The notes: a model not told the origin generated them from the letters alone. 64,000 bases of DNA from Chryseobacterium cucumeris (GCF_016775705.1 NZ_CP068760.1:3348001-3412000); one strand, 5' to 3'. Shown: positions 1-11,078, numbered from the stretch's first letter. Numbers and translations are program-made.

Positions 1-1
1 A

Positions 2-457
2 CCATATGTGGACGGTGACAGGGTAGCAGCTGTAGGAGCTAGTTACGGAGGATACAGTGTATTTATGCTGGCCGGAATCCATGAGAACAGATTCAAAACA
101 TTTATAGCTCATGATGGTTTATTTGATATGAAATCATGGTATCTGACTACCGAAGAACTATGGTTTGCCAACTGGGATCTTGGTTCTCCATGGGAAAAAC
201 CACTTCCAAAAGCGTACACAGAATTCAATCCAAGCAATTTTGTAGAAAAATGGAACAAACCTATTATGATTGTTCAGGGAGGAATCGATTTCCGTGTTCC
301 CTACGAGCAGGGTCAGGAAGCTTTCCAGGCTGCAAAATTAAGAGGATTAAAATCTAAACTGGTGTACTTCCCGAACGAAAACCACTGGGTACTTCATCCA
401 CAAAACGGATTGGTATGGCAGAGAGAATTCTTTGACTGGCTGAAGGAAACTTTGTAG
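2..457 (+). CDS. S9 family serine peptidase, C-terminal part (5' end outside window)
   Basis: Only the last 151 codons are present; the reading frame is open to the left edge, so the GTG at position 8 is not a real start. This is the alpha/beta-hydrolase domain of a prolyl oligopeptidase/dipeptidyl-peptidase IV-like S9 enzyme. All three catalytic residues are visible in order: Ser in GASYGG (codon 41-43), Asp in GIDFRVPY (codon 287-289) and His in NENHW (codon 383-385). The family cleaves after Pro or Ala in oligopeptides and in this phylum is usually periplasmic, but the signal peptide lies outside the window. A strong terminator follows directly. The family call is secure; the substrate is not. 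Confidence 0.9.
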   Translation, partial: PYVDGDRVAAVGASYGGYSVFMLAGIHENRFKTFIAHDGLFDMKSWYLTTEELWFANWDLGSPWEKPLPKAYTEFNPSNFVEKWNKPIMIVQGGIDFRVPYEQGQEAFQAAKLRGLKSKLVYFPNENHWVLHPQNGLVWQREFFDWLKETL

Positions 458-481
458 ACAAACAATATAAAATATCAATAG

Positions 482-505
482 AAACGGGCTTTAGCCCGTT
501 TTTTT
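482..505 (+). terminator. Rho-independent terminator after the S9 peptidase
   Basis: Eight-base inverted repeat AAACGGGC / GCCCGTTT around a 3-4 nt loop, followed by a run of T. It sits 25 bases after the stop codon. Confidence 0.85.
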
Positions 506-595
506 AATTAAAAAAACAATGACTTTAGCCAAAACCTCAATAACTTCCTTCTTCAGGCTCCCGGTTTCCTGCCTAATTAAAATAAATTAAATCTT

Positions 596-603
596 TATAT
601 TTG
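596..603 (+). promoter_or_regulatory. Candidate -7 element TATATTTG upstream of the DNA glycosylase
   Basis: TATATTTG matches the Bacteroidota -7 consensus TAnnTTTG. It lies only 3 bases before the ATG at 607, so transcription from it would be leaderless or would favour a start further downstream. No convincing -33 TTG is visible at the right distance. Confidence 0.4.
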
Positions 604-606
604 AAT

Positions 607-1101
607 ATGCAAAAGCGTATTTCTTCATTTCCACCCATTATTGACGCTCAGTCTGAAATTCTGATTTTAGGATCAATTCCCGGAGTGAAATCACTGGAAA
701 AACAGCAGTATTATGCCCATCCGCAAAATAAATTCTGGAAAATCATTTTTGAATTGCTGAACGAACAATTTACTGATGATTACACACAAAGAATTGAAAC
801 GATAAAGAAACATCATATTGCCCTGTGGGATGTCATTGATTCCTGCGAGAGAAAAGGAAGTCTGGATTCTGAAATCAGGAATGAAGAAGCCAATCAGATT
901 GCAGAACTGTTAGAAGAACATCCGAACATCCAAGCTATTTTCTGCAACGGCGGAAAGTCATACAAGAACTTACAGAAACTGCTCGGGAAAGATTATAAGC
1001 TGCCCGTTTTTTTATTGCCTTCTACCAGCCCGCTTCATACGGTTTCTTTTGAAAAGAAGCTGGAAGAGTGGAAAAGAATTTTGGAATTTTTGGGTGATTA
1101 G
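607..1101 (+). CDS. DNA-deoxyinosine/uracil glycosylase (UDG family 6, HDG type)
   Basis: A 164-residue protein when started at ATG 607; a TTG two codons upstream is also possible but less likely. It matches the small family 6 uracil/hypoxanthine-DNA glycosylases, which remove deaminated bases and begin base-excision repair. Visible landmarks are the N-terminal GSIPG motif followed by QYYAHPQNKFW, and the late PSTSPLHT segment, which corresponds to the family's second active-site loop (S-P-x-H). The length is typical for the family. It stands alone between the S9 peptidase terminator and a convergent minus-strand operon. The family is fairly sure; preference for hypoxanthine over uracil is taken from the family and not visible here. 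Confidence 0.8.
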   Translation: MQKRISSFPPIIDAQSEILILGSIPGVKSLEKQQYYAHPQNKFWKIIFELLNEQFTDDYTQRIETIKKHHIALWDVIDSCERKGSLDSEIRNEEANQIAELLEEHPNIQAIFCNGGKSYKNLQKLLGKDYKLPVFLLPSTSPLHTVSFEKKLEEWKRILEFLGD

Positions 1102-1114
1102 GAGTTCTGGAATT

Positions 1115-1320
1115 CGAGGTGCGGGATTCGGGATATTGACTGGGAGAGTTTGAGAGTTTGGGAATGAGAGGGTTTGAGAGGGAGAAGATAAAGCTAGATT
1201 CTTACGGAATGGACAACTGGGACGCTTTATTTATCCGTACACTTTGTCTTTCAGTAGGAATCTATATACTTTATAAACCCAGCCCTCAAACCCTCAAACT
1301 CTCCGACTCTCCACCAGCTC
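1115..1320. repeat. Composite intergenic repeat with palindromic core
   Basis: Non-coding stretch made of several repeated pieces. CGAGGTGCGGGATTCGGGAT (1115-1134) recurs in reverse complement at 10028-10047 with 18 of 20 matches. AGATTCTTACGGAAT (1196-1210) pairs with TTCAGTAGGAATCT (1250-1263) as an imperfect palindrome, and its complement recurs at 9993-10007. GAGAGTTTGAG-type sequence (1144-1180) is complemented by CAAACTCTC-type sequence near 1283-1305. The right end overlaps the 3' end of the NahK-like gene, so that protein's last residues may be encoded by the repeat. Confidence 0.65.
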
Positions 1321-2334
1321 CCAGATATTCTCTCAATCCTTTCAACAGTTCCAATTGATTTTTAGTTCTGTCCAGATTGTGTTCAGGATGCGCGATAGAA
1401 TAATAGGTACTCCCATTCAGATAATCGGTTAAGAAACGAAGTTCCTGAATATAAATGGCGACCTGTGCTGCATAATCGAGATTCTCAGTTTCCAGCGGTG
1501 TCAGTTTTTCTTTTAAATGAAATAAAAATCCTTCTTTTACGACTTTATACATTTCAGGGTTGAAATTATCTATGGCACTTCCATCATCTTCCTGGGTGGT
1601 ATTGGTATACGACTGGATCATCGTTCCAAAATCATATAAAATGGTAGAAATCATTATGGTATCCAGATCAATCACAGCCAGCGGCTTATGATTCTGATCA
1701 AAGAGAATATTACTGATCTTTACATCTGCATGAATAATTCTTTTTGGGATCTGATTGTTTTTCTCCATTTCAATCCATCGGTCCGGCAAGGATAAAAGCT
1801 GGTTGGTGATTTCAATTTCAGCCCGGGCATTTTCTTTTAAATGAGGATCTGCATTTTTGAGTGAGTTTTTATAATCTGCAACCCTCTTCTCAAAATTGAG
1901 GAAATTGGGAAGAGAATCTTCAATGGCAGCCAGTCTTTCAGTATTTACCGTATTGAGAAAATAACTGAAGGTTTTAGCAGCATCAAAAGCCGTCTGCAAA
2001 GAGGGAGCAGTAAGGAATGTTGTACTGTTTTCTATAAAATTGAGCATACGCCATGGCTGGCCATTTTTATCTTTTACCAGAATTTTACCGGTAAGAGAAG
2101 GAACAGGTTCTATAATTTCAAATTGATAATGATTTGACCTGAGCACTTCATTGATCATTAAATGGTTATTAACGACCACTTCCGGCTGTTTAAAAACATG
2201 ATTGTTGATTTTCTGCAGAATAAACTTTTTCCCCTGACCTTTATCCTCCAGAAGATAGGTGGTATTGATCAACCCGTCAGTAATAGGAGTAAGGTCATAA
2301 CTATCCGTACCGATAAATTCAGCAACAATATCAT

Positions 2335-2344
<10 letters not shown>
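1286..2344 (-). CDS. Aminoglycoside phosphotransferase-fold sugar kinase, NahK-like (N-acetylhexosamine 1-kinase)
   Basis: A 352-residue kinase of the APH/choline kinase fold, the length of N-acetylhexosamine 1-kinases (NahK/LnpB). The N-terminus carries a TDGLINTTYLL nucleotide-loop-like segment and FILQKIN with the ATP-binding lysine. The catalytic loop is HADVKISNILFD and the metal-binding motif is IDLDTI. NahK phosphorylates GlcNAc/GalNAc at C1. The gene starts 10 bases inside the upstream nucleotidyltransferase gene, which in turn overlaps a GH109 glycosidase, so the three are probably translated together; that context favours a GalNAc/GlcNAc kinase over an antibiotic kinase. The last residues (GAGGESESLRV) lie in a repeat sequence, so the natural C-terminus may have been altered. 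Substrate is inferred. Confidence 0.75.
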
Positions 2345-4636
<2,292 letters not shown>

Positions 4637-4859
4637 CTATATATTTTTTTTAAATATATTAAAACTTTTGTAAATCCCGGTAAGGTGATAGATAATTAGA
4701 GAATGAAGTGATGAAGGTGGTTTGTAAGAATTTGAGGCTTATTGGATTTTAAAATTGAACAGTTTTGTAGTTATTAAAATATAGATTATTAATTTTCACT
4801 TTTTTATTGGTTTTGCTCATTTATATTTTTTTAAAAATATTTGTTATATACGTGAAAAT

Positions 4860-5087
4860 TTATTGATTGATCCAGTCTTTTCTTAATGCAATTTGTTTTG
4901 AATCAGGGTTGGAGTCATGAGTTACTTTTCCAGTGGCTTCATCATAACTAAAACTTGCTTTTTCCAGATATTCTTTTAAAGGAATGGGATGGCTGCCCTC
5001 AATATAGTCTCTGAAAAATGTTCGTATTTCAGAATAAGTCATTTTTGTAATCTCATCAAAAAGTTCATTATCATTAAAGTATGTACA
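4860..5087 (-). pseudogene. Remnant of an M61-type (PDZ) aminopeptidase C-terminus
   Basis: Only about 75 codons remain open before an upstream in-frame stop (5088-5090). Reading upstream of the first ATG (5042) gives ELFDEITK running into MTYSEIRTFFRDY and the EGSHPIPLKEYLEKA segment. As I recall the family, this resembles the last helices of M61 glycyl aminopeptidases, where a tyrosine-proline-glutamate helix precedes a short PI-x-x-EYL stretch. The catalytic HExxH domain is absent, because an intact AIM24 gene lies 27 bases upstream. I read it as a decayed, truncated gene; a genuine 60-residue protein starting at 5042 is possible but less likely. Confidence 0.5.
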
Positions 5088-5113
5088 CTAAATCTCTTCA
5101 CAATTTGTCTCTT

Positions 5114-5806
5114 TTATTTTTCCATATAATATACCTCCTCATAAGGCTGAATCAGTACCCATCCATGTCCTGAAAATTTCATCTGAAACTCTTCGCCGCT
5201 TCCTCTGCCGATAAGACTTTTGAAAGAAACATTCGTTTTCAGTTCCGGGCTTAGGTTTCCGGACCATGCCACAGTAGCATTCGGATCTGTAAATACAGGT
5301 GTATCAGGAGTTACAAGTAAAGTTAAAGGATCTCCGTGAGTTGTAATAGCAATATGGCCCGTTCCTGAAAGTTTTGCCTGGAAAAGACCTCCGGACATCA
5401 TTCCAGCAATGCTTTTCAGCATAGTAATATCACTTTTTACGCTTTGTTCGTGGGCAAGGATATCATTTCCGTTTACACAAACAGATTCATTGTTCAGATA
5501 CAGAATACGGACTTTCTTCCCGGAATCTGCAACATATAGTTTTCCGGTTCCTTCTGCTTTCATCAGCCTGGCTCCTTCACCGCTGATAGCTTTCTTTAAA
5601 AGATTTCCAATTCCTCCGGACAGCATTCCCTGTCTTTCAAAATTGATATTTCCCACATAGCTTACCATGCTTCCTCTTTTCGTCCATACTGCCTGATTGT
5701 TAAGGTTGATTTCCAGAAGATGTTTCGTTTCCAGTTCAAAATAATCTCTTTGCTGCGGATTTTCTTTGGTTTCGTTGATAAATGCTTCAATTGAATATTT
5801 ACTCAT
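5114..5806 (-). CDS. AIM24 family protein (TIGR00266-like)
   Basis: A 230-residue cytosolic-looking protein with no signal peptide or membrane segment. It has the glycine-rich beta pattern of the AIM24/TIGR00266 family: NNQAVWTKRGSMVSY, then a GGIGNLLKKAISGEG segment, GTGKLYVAD, and a late GRGSGEEFQMKFSGHGWVLIQP repeat. The name comes from a mitochondrial inner-membrane protein; the bacterial members have no established biochemical role. It lies 36 bases downstream of an unrecognised acidic protein on the same strand and may be co-transcribed with it. The family call is confident, the role unknown. Confidence 0.85.
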   Translation of the reverse strand: MSKYSIEAFINETKENPQQRDYFELETKHLLEINLNNQAVWTKRGSMVSYVGNINFERQGMLSGGIGNLLKKAISGEGARLMKAEGTGKLYVADSGKKVRILYLNNESVCVNGNDILAHEQSVKSDITMLKSIAGMMSGGLFQAKLSGTGHIAITTHGDPLTLLVTPDTPVFTDPNATVAWSGNLSPELKTNVSFKSLIGRGSGEEFQMKFSGHGWVLIQPYEEVYYMEK

Positions 5807-5842
5807 AATGATATTTTTTAATTGGCTGTTTTTAGAGTGTTA

Positions 5843-6556
5843 TTACTTTAGTTTGTCGAGTTTATACTCCCTTTTGTTACTTTTAGGATTCAGATCTACA
5901 AATTCATACGCTTCAAAATGGGCAAGTCTGGTTTTGAACATCTCAGTTGCCTTTTCCAGTGACCAGGTTTTAGGGTAATGAAAACCTTCAAATTCTGTAT
6001 TGAAAATTTCCGCTTTGAAATCATGTGAAAACTCATAATCGCCTGCGTAGGTCAATGCTATTTTGCCTGTCCATATAATATCATACCGGTGATTCTCTTT
6101 TTTTGAAAACCGGATCTGATGTCCGGCACAGCTGTCATGCCCCAGCAGGTAGATGTTGAAAGCAAGATCATCATCATCAGAATGTTGTTCAGACGGAAGA
6201 TCATTACTGAAAAGATCATTTTGAACAACAGCATCGAAATCTAATTTTTCATCAAGGTTATTAATTCTGATTCCTCTCTGTTCACCCCAATAGTTGGACG
6301 AGAGTGTACAGGCATGATAGTTTCTCCATACGATTTTGGAGTCCCAGTCGGACAGATCTTCGTCGTCGTCTTCCCCGTTTTCATCGTCATTGGCGTAATA
6401 ATTTTCAGTTTTTAAATGAAAATCAAACCAGATAAATCCAGATTCATCAATTCTTCCACTCCAGCTAAAGGTTTCAATTTTGTGGCCATTAGGATACGGA
6501 TTATCAATGAAGTATATTTTACTTACAGGTTCCATATTGAATTTTAATTTTTCCAA
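5843..6556 (-). CDS. Hypothetical protein with acidic insert
   Basis: A 237-residue protein I do not recognise. It has no signal peptide or membrane helix. A strongly acidic stretch (about residues 54-70, many Asp and Glu) follows an early IDESGFIWFDFHLKTE beta-like segment, and several W/Y/F-rich strands (IVWRNYHACTLSSNYWG, RYDIIWTGKIALTYAGDYEF) suggest a mostly beta protein. It is upstream of the AIM24 gene with 36 bases between and divergent from queA, so the 154-base gap at 6557-6710 must hold promoters in both directions. Confidence 0.7.
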   Translation of the reverse strand: MEKLKFNMEPVSKIYFIDNPYPNGHKIETFSWSGRIDESGFIWFDFHLKTENYYANDDENGEDDDEDLSDWDSKIVWRNYHACTLSSNYWGEQRGIRINNLDEKLDFDAVVQNDLFSNDLPSEQHSDDDDLAFNIYLLGHDSCAGHQIRFSKKENHRYDIIWTGKIALTYAGDYEFSHDFKAEIFNTEFEGFHYPKTWSLEKATEMFKTRLAHFEAYEFVDLNPKSNKREYKLDKLK

Positions 6557-6623
6557 AAATACTCTTTTTATGTCTTGAAACTCCCCGTAAAATCACGGTT
6601 TTATATTTGATTGTAAATAATAC

Positions 6624-6655
6624 TTGACAAAGGGGTGTTCAATGTCGTATATTTG
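6624..6655 (+). promoter_or_regulatory. Bacteroidota housekeeping promoter of queA
   Basis: -33 TTG at 6624-6626 and -7 TATATTTG at 6648-6655, with a 21-base spacer. This fits TTG-N19-21-TAnnTTTG. A second TATATTTG stands at 6602-6609 without a clear -33 partner. The ATG follows 55 bases after the -7 box, giving a leader of about 50 nt. Confidence 0.75.
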
Positions 6656-6710
6656 CACTCCGAAAATTACACCTTGTAATTTCAATAATTTTTAAACCGT
6701 AATTTAAAAA

Positions 6711-7760
6711 ATGAAAACATCAGATTTTAATTTTGATCTTCCTGCGGAATTATTAGCAGAACACCCATCAGAGCACAGAGACGAAGCGAGATTAATGGTA
6801 CTTGATAGAAAAACACAGACTATCGAGCACAAATTATTCAAGGATGTTGTGGATTATTTTGATGAAGAAGATTTGTTCATCTTCAACAATACAAAAGTTT
6901 TCCCTGCACGTCTTTACGGAAATAAAGAAAAAACAGGTGCTAAAATTGAAGTTTTCTTATTAAGAGAGCTTGATAAAGAAACCAGAGTTTGGGATGTTTT
7001 GGTAGATCCTGCAAGAAAAATCAGAATTGGTAACAAATTATTCTTCACTGAAGATGAGTCTTTGGTAGCTGAGGTTATTGATAACACAACTTCAAGAGGA
7101 AGAACATTAAGATTCTTATTCGACGGATCTTACGACGAATTCAGAACAAAACTAAAAGAATTGGGAGAAACTCCACTTCCAAAATATATCAAAAGAGCTG
7201 TAGAACCTGAAGATGCAGAAAGATATCAGACAATCTATGCAAAAGTAGAAGGAGCAGTAGCTGCCCCTACAGCAGGTCTTCACTTCTCTAAGCATTTGAT
7301 GAAGAGATTGGAGATCAAAGGGATCAATTTTGCTGAAGTTACCCTTCACGTGGGATTGGGAACATTCAACCCGATTGAGGTAGAAGATCTTTCCAAACAT
7401 AAAATGGAGTCTGAAGAAATCATTATCGATGAGAAAAATGCTGCCATCATTAACAAAGCGGTAGAATCTCACAGAAGAGTATGTGCAGTAGGTACTACTA
7501 CCATGAGAGCATTGGAAACTTCTGTTTCTTCAAACAAAAAAATCTCTGCTTTCAACGGATGGACAAACAAATTCATTTATCCTCCTCACGATTTCGGAGT
7601 AGCGAACTCAATGATTACGAACTTCCACACACCGAAGTCTACTTTAATCATGATGATTGCTGCATTTGCCGGAAGAGATTTTGTAATGCATGCTTATGAA
7701 GAAGCCGTAAAAGAAAAGTATAAATTCTATTCTTACGGTGATGCAATGTTAATTCTATAA
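6711..7760 (+). CDS. queA: S-adenosylmethionine:tRNA ribosyltransferase-isomerase QueA
   Basis: A 349-residue protein, full length for QueA. It transfers and rearranges the ribosyl part of SAM onto 7-aminomethyl-7-deazaguanine in tRNA, the step that makes epoxyqueuosine. Recognisable segments are the N-terminal [39 protein letters not shown], the central [15 protein letters not shown], then [15 protein letters not shown] and [11 protein letters not shown] canonical promoter lies upstream. rlmN follows 70 bases later on the same strand, separated by a hairpin repeat that may attenuate read-through. The assignment is unambiguous. Confidence 0.97.
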   Translation: MKTSDFNFDLPAELLAEHPSEHRDEARLMVLDRKTQTIEHKLFKDVVDYFDEEDLFIFNNTKVFPARLYGNKEKTGAKIEVFLLRELDKETRVWDVLVDPARKIRIGNKLFFTEDESLVAEVIDNTTSRGRTLRFLFDGSYDEFRTKLKELGETPLPKYIKRAVEPEDAERYQTIYAKVEGAVAAPTAGLHFSKHLMKRLEIKGINFAEVTLHVGLGTFNPIEVEDLSKHKMESEEIIIDEKNAAIINKAVESHRRVCAVGTTTMRALETSVSSNKKISAFNGWTNKFIYPPHDFGVANSMITNFHTPKSTLIMMIAAFAGRDFVMHAYEEAVKEKYKFYSYGDAMLIL

Positions 7761-7777
7761 AAAAGATAATAGGTAAA

Positions 7778-7805
7778 AGGTTGCAGGTAATAGTATCTGC
7801 AACCT
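7778..7805 (+). repeat. Hairpin of a GGTTGCAGGT-type repeat between queA and rlmN
   Basis: AGGTTGCAG (7778-7786) and CTGCAACCT (7797-7805) form a perfect nine-base stem. Further GCCACCT and ACAACCTT pieces follow to 7829, so the gap is built almost wholly of related purine/pyrimidine pieces. There is no T-run, so it is not a standard terminator. Confidence 0.55.
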
Positions 7806-7830
7806 GCCACCTAAAATCTACAACCTTACA

Positions 7831-8865
7831 ATGAAAGATATCCGTACATTATCACTAGACCAGCTTAAAGAATACTTTGTGTCTTTAGGAGAAAAGCCGT
7901 TTCGTGCGAAACAGGTCTATGACTGGCTATGGAGTAAAAACCTCCATTCGATTGACGAAATGACGAATCTTTCAAAATCACTTCGTGAGAGAATTTCGGA
8001 AGAATATACCATTAATCCTGTTTCCGTAGACCTTCTTCAAAAAAGCTCTGACGGAACCATCAAAAACGGAGTGAAACTTCATGACGGACTGATGGTGGAA
8101 TCTGTTCTTATTCCTACAGAAACAAGAACAACAGCCTGTGTATCTTCGCAGGTAGGATGCTCATTAAACTGCGAATTCTGTGCTACAGCAAGACTGAAAA
8201 GGATGAGAAACCTTGAAGTTGCTGAAATTGTGGATCAGGTAGCCCTGATTGACAGCCAGAGCAGAATGTATTTCGACAGACCGCTTTCCAATATCGTATT
8301 TATGGGAATGGGAGAGCCGATGATGAATTACAAAAACGTAGTGGAAGCCATCAAAAAAATTACCCAGCCGGAAGGATTGGGAATGTCTCCAAGAAGAATT
8401 ACCGTTTCTACATCCGGTATCCCTAAGATGATCAAAATGCTTGCAGATGATGAACTGCGCGTGAAACTGGCTTTATCCCTTCATTCTGCTATCGAATCCA
8501 AGCGCAATGAAATTATGCCTTTCTCTGATAAGTTCCCATTGACGGATATTATGGATGCTCTTCAGTATTGGTATCAAAAAACAGGTTCTGTGATTACTTT
8601 TGAATACTGCGTATGGAAAGGAATCAATGACGGCGATGAAGACATTAAAGCTTTAATCAAATACTGCAAACAGGTTCCTTCAAAAGTAAACCTGATTCAA
8701 TACAATCCGATCGGGGACGGAAAATATGACCAGTGTAACAAGCAGGCAGAAGAAAATTACATCCGTCAGCTTGAAAATGCAGGGATTACTGTAATGGTCA
8801 GAAGAAGCCGTGGAGGTGATATTGATGCCGCCTGCGGACAGTTGGCCAACAAAACAACAGATTAA
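7831..8865 (+). CDS. rlmN: Dual-specificity rRNA/tRNA adenine-C2 methyltransferase RlmN (radical SAM)
   Basis: A 344-residue radical SAM enzyme that methylates A2503 of 23S rRNA and A37 of some tRNAs. The 4Fe-4S cluster motif CxxxCxxC is present as C110, C114 and C117. The second essential cysteine, which carries the methyl intermediate, is probably C335 in DAACGQLA near the C-terminus. FMGMGEPMMNY is the conserved segment after the cluster and RRITVSTSG is also typical. It follows queA on the same strand, grouping two RNA-modification enzymes. Length and motifs are complete. Confidence 0.97.
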   Translation: MKDIRTLSLDQLKEYFVSLGEKPFRAKQVYDWLWSKNLHSIDEMTNLSKSLRERISEEYTINPVSVDLLQKSSDGTIKNGVKLHDGLMVESVLIPTETRTTACVSSQVGCSLNCEFCATARLKRMRNLEVAEIVDQVALIDSQSRMYFDRPLSNIVFMGMGEPMMNYKNVVEAIKKITQPEGLGMSPRRITVSTSGIPKMIKMLADDELRVKLALSLHSAIESKRNEIMPFSDKFPLTDIMDALQYWYQKTGSVITFEYCVWKGINDGDEDIKALIKYCKQVPSKVNLIQYNPIGDGKYDQCNKQAEENYIRQLENAGITVMVRRSRGGDIDAACGQLANKTTD

Positions 8866-8915
8866 AATTTCCTTAAAAAAAGCCTAAAACTTTCTTAAAA
8901 AATAGCTTAAAACCC

Positions 8916-8923
8916 TACCTTTG
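8916..8923 (+). promoter_or_regulatory. -7 element TACCTTTG of the sterol desaturase-family gene
   Basis: TACCTTTG fits TAnnTTTG and lies 16-20 bases before the candidate start codons at 8940/8943. A -33 TTG is not obvious. Confidence 0.5.
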
Positions 8924-8939
8924 CACAAATTATTTTGTG

Positions 8940-9890
8940 ATGATGGATTTTCTTATGAGCGAGGACGGGCTGGAAAATGTGTATGCATGGGCTATCCCAT
9001 TGCATGCCACTGTTATTTTAGCGGAAATGATTTACAGCCACGTTTCAGAAGCTAAGTTATATAGCGGGAAAGATCTTGCCACCAATGTTTATCTTGCATT
9101 GATGAACTTTGGCCTTGACCTTATCATGAAGGCATTTGCTATGGGCGTAATGTTCTTCTTTTACCATCACAGGCTTTTCTCTTGGGACCTTAGCGTATGG
9201 TACTTGCTGGCATGTTTTATCATCACAGACTTTGCCTATTATGTGCTGCATTATGTGGACCACCGTTCCAGAGCATTCTGGGCAGTTCATATTACGCATC
9301 ACAGCTCAGAATATTTTAACCTCACAACAGGATTCAGAAGCCCGGTATTACAGCCGCTTTACAGATATCTATATTTTTCGCCGCTGGCATTTTTAGGATT
9401 CAATCCCTGGCATATTATGGTGGCATACGCTATAGGACAAGTGTATGGAACATGGGTGCATACGCAGACTGTGAAGAGTATGGGATTTCTGGAATATATT
9501 CTGGTAACGCCTTCTCATCACCGTGTACACCATGCTTGTAACGTAAAATACCTGGATAAAAACATGGGAATGTGTCTCATTATCTGGGATAAAATATTTG
9601 GAACCTTCCAAAAAGAAGATCCGAATGTACCCGTGAAATATGGAATCTATCCAAAAATGCCGGATAACAGACCGGATACGGTATTATTTTATGAATGGAG
9701 AAAAATCTGGAAAGATCTGAAGCAGCCTGGATTAAAATTTACAGACAGAATCAATTATATCTTTAATTCCCCGGGATGGAGACATGATGGAACAGGAAAA
9801 ACCGTAAGGCAGTACCAAAAAGAGTATTTTGCAAGACAGGCACAAAAGAAAGAACAACAGCAAAATCAGAAAGAGCAGAAAACGGCTTAA
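8940..9890 (+). CDS. Sterol desaturase / fatty acid hydroxylase superfamily membrane protein
   Basis: A 316-residue integral membrane protein of the di-iron hydroxylase superfamily. Start is taken at ATG 8940; GTG 8937 and ATG 8943 are equally in frame. Four or so hydrophobic segments fill the first 190 residues. The histidine boxes that hold two iron atoms are visible as HYVDH, HITHHS and HRVHH, the order expected of the family. Members hydroxylate or desaturate lipids with O2; the lipid substrate here is unknown. The C-terminus ends in a glutamine/lysine-rich cytoplasmic tail. It is a single gene with its own -7 element and a terminator downstream. Confidence 0.88.
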   Translation: MMDFLMSEDGLENVYAWAIPLHATVILAEMIYSHVSEAKLYSGKDLATNVYLALMNFGLDLIMKAFAMGVMFFFYHHRLFSWDLSVWYLLACFIITDFAYYVLHYVDHRSRAFWAVHITHHSSEYFNLTTGFRSPVLQPLYRYLYFSPLAFLGFNPWHIMVAYAIGQVYGTWVHTQTVKSMGFLEYILVTPSHHRVHHACNVKYLDKNMGMCLIIWDKIFGTFQKEDPNVPVKYGIYPKMPDNRPDTVLFYEWRKIWKDLKQPGLKFTDRINYIFNSPGWRHDGTGKTVRQYQKEYFARQAQKKEQQQNQKEQKTA

Positions 9891-9926
9891 CTTCTGATTT
9901 AAATCAATAGAAATCTAAGGGAAAAG

Positions 9927-9948
9927 CGGACTATTTTAGTCCGTTTTT
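9927..9948 (+). terminator. Rho-independent terminator
   Basis: CGGACTA / TAGTCCG stem with a three-T loop followed by five T, 36 bases after the desaturase-family stop codon. Confidence 0.8.
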
Positions 9949-9992
9949 CTATTTTTAGAATGGGCATTTTTCAAAGGCTATACAGTATTTAT

Positions 9993-10110
9993 ATTCCGTA
10001 GGAATCTCCACTCTTATCTCAAACCCCATCCCGAAACCCGTACCTCGCATCGCATGCAAACGCTTTTAGCTCAAACCCTCCAAGTCTCCAAGTCTCCAAG
10101 TCTCTAACTC
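9993..10110. repeat. Second copy of the composite intergenic repeat
   Basis: Contains ATTCCGTAGGAATCT (9993-10007), the reverse complement of the core half at 1196-1210 with one mismatch, and ATCCCGAAACCCGTACCTCG (10028-10047), the reverse complement of 1115-1134 with two mismatches. It ends in three tandem AAGTCTCC units (10081-10103). The piece order differs from the first copy. Confidence 0.6.
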
Positions 10111-10122
10111 ACAATAAAACCT

Positions 10123-10130
10123 TATTTTTG
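10123..10130 (+). promoter_or_regulatory. -7 element TATTTTTG before the secreted protein at 10135
   Basis: TATTTTTG fits TAnnTTTG and lies four bases before the ATG, implying a leaderless or nearly leaderless message, as at 596-603. Confidence 0.45.
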
Positions 10131-10134
10131 TCTT

Positions 10135-11043
10135 ATGAAAAAACTCCTTCTGATTGTTGCACTTTTCGTTGGCCAATCTGCATTTTCCCAGCGGACTGAT
10201 TTTCTGAAAATAAAAAAATACAGAGTTAATTACCTAGATGATAAAATTCAGGAAACTTCAGGACTGAATATTTTAAACGGAAGATTGTATACATTCAATG
10301 ACAGTGGAAATCCTGCCGAACTTTTTGAATTGGATAAAAAGAGTGGAGAAATTATCAGGACACTGAAAACCAATTTGATCAATACAGATTGGGAAGCGTT
10401 AGCTAATGACGGAGAAAATTTTTATATCGGGGATTTCGGAAACAATACCGGAACAAGAAAAGATCTGATGATTTACAAAGTCCCATACCAACGTCTCAAT
10501 GAGTCTAATGATATTAAAATTCCCGGCTCGGAAAGAGCCTTTGACGGAACAAAAATTCTGTTTTATTATCCCGAACAGATTGAGTTTATTTCTAAAAACA
10601 CAAAAAACGATTTCGATGCGGAAGCCATGATTTATCTGAATGGAAAGCTGCATATATTTACCAAAGAGTGGGCTTCAAAAGCAACCTCACATTATATCGT
10701 AGATCCGGAAATTTCAGAACTGCAGAAAGCAGAGAAGATAGAAACCTATAAAACAGGTTTCGTGGTTACAGATGCCTCTTATTTTGATAAAAAGCTTTAT
10801 TTAGTGGGATATACCAGGAAAACGGAGATCTTTTTAGATGTTTTTGCAGAAACGGAACCCGGCATATTTTTTAAAGAAAAACCCAGACATTATTACCTTG
10901 GAACTGCGCTTTCATTATCACAAATTGAAGGGATAAGCGCAGATGAAAACGGAATTTATATTTCAGGAGAAAAATTCAGGTCTCCGTTGGGAACTGCAAA
11001 ACCTTCATTTTATTTTATCCCGAAAGAACAACTCAAAGATTAA
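10135..11043 (+). CDS. Secreted beta-propeller-like protein of unknown function
   Basis: A 302-residue protein with a Sec signal peptide (MKKLLLIVALFVGQSAFS, cleavage about residue 19). The mature part has repeated strand-rich units with asparagine/aspartate turns: ETSGLNILNGRLYTFNDSG, LFELDKKSGEIIRTL, EALANDGENFYIGDFGNN, then FISKNTKNDFDAEAM and QIEGISADENGIYISGE. The pattern recalls SdiA-regulated/esterase-like propellers, but I cannot name a family. No lipobox and no T9SS C-terminal domain, so it is probably periplasmic. It stands alone between repeat DNA and the polyprenyl synthase. Confidence 0.7.
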   Translation: MKKLLLIVALFVGQSAFSQRTDFLKIKKYRVNYLDDKIQETSGLNILNGRLYTFNDSGNPAELFELDKKSGEIIRTLKTNLINTDWEALANDGENFYIGDFGNNTGTRKDLMIYKVPYQRLNESNDIKIPGSERAFDGTKILFYYPEQIEFISKNTKNDFDAEAMIYLNGKLHIFTKEWASKATSHYIVDPEISELQKAEKIETYKTGFVVTDASYFDKKLYLVGYTRKTEIFLDVFAETEPGIFFKEKPRHYYLGTALSLSQIEGISADENGIYISGEKFRSPLGTAKPSFYFIPKEQLKD

Positions 11044-11070
11044 TTTGCCTTAAAATTGAGCGAAAAAAAT

Positions 11071-11078
11071 TATCTTTG
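11071..11078 (+). promoter_or_regulatory. -7 element TATCTTTG before the polyprenyl synthase
   Basis: TATCTTTG fits TAnnTTTG; a TTG at 11045-11047 lies 23 bases upstream, slightly beyond the usual spacer. The GTG start is 36 bases downstream. Confidence 0.5.

Noticed and set aside
1158..1358. 66-codon plus-strand ORF
   Set aside because: It lies in the repeat region and overlaps the end of the NahK-like gene on the other strand; no family or codon signal.
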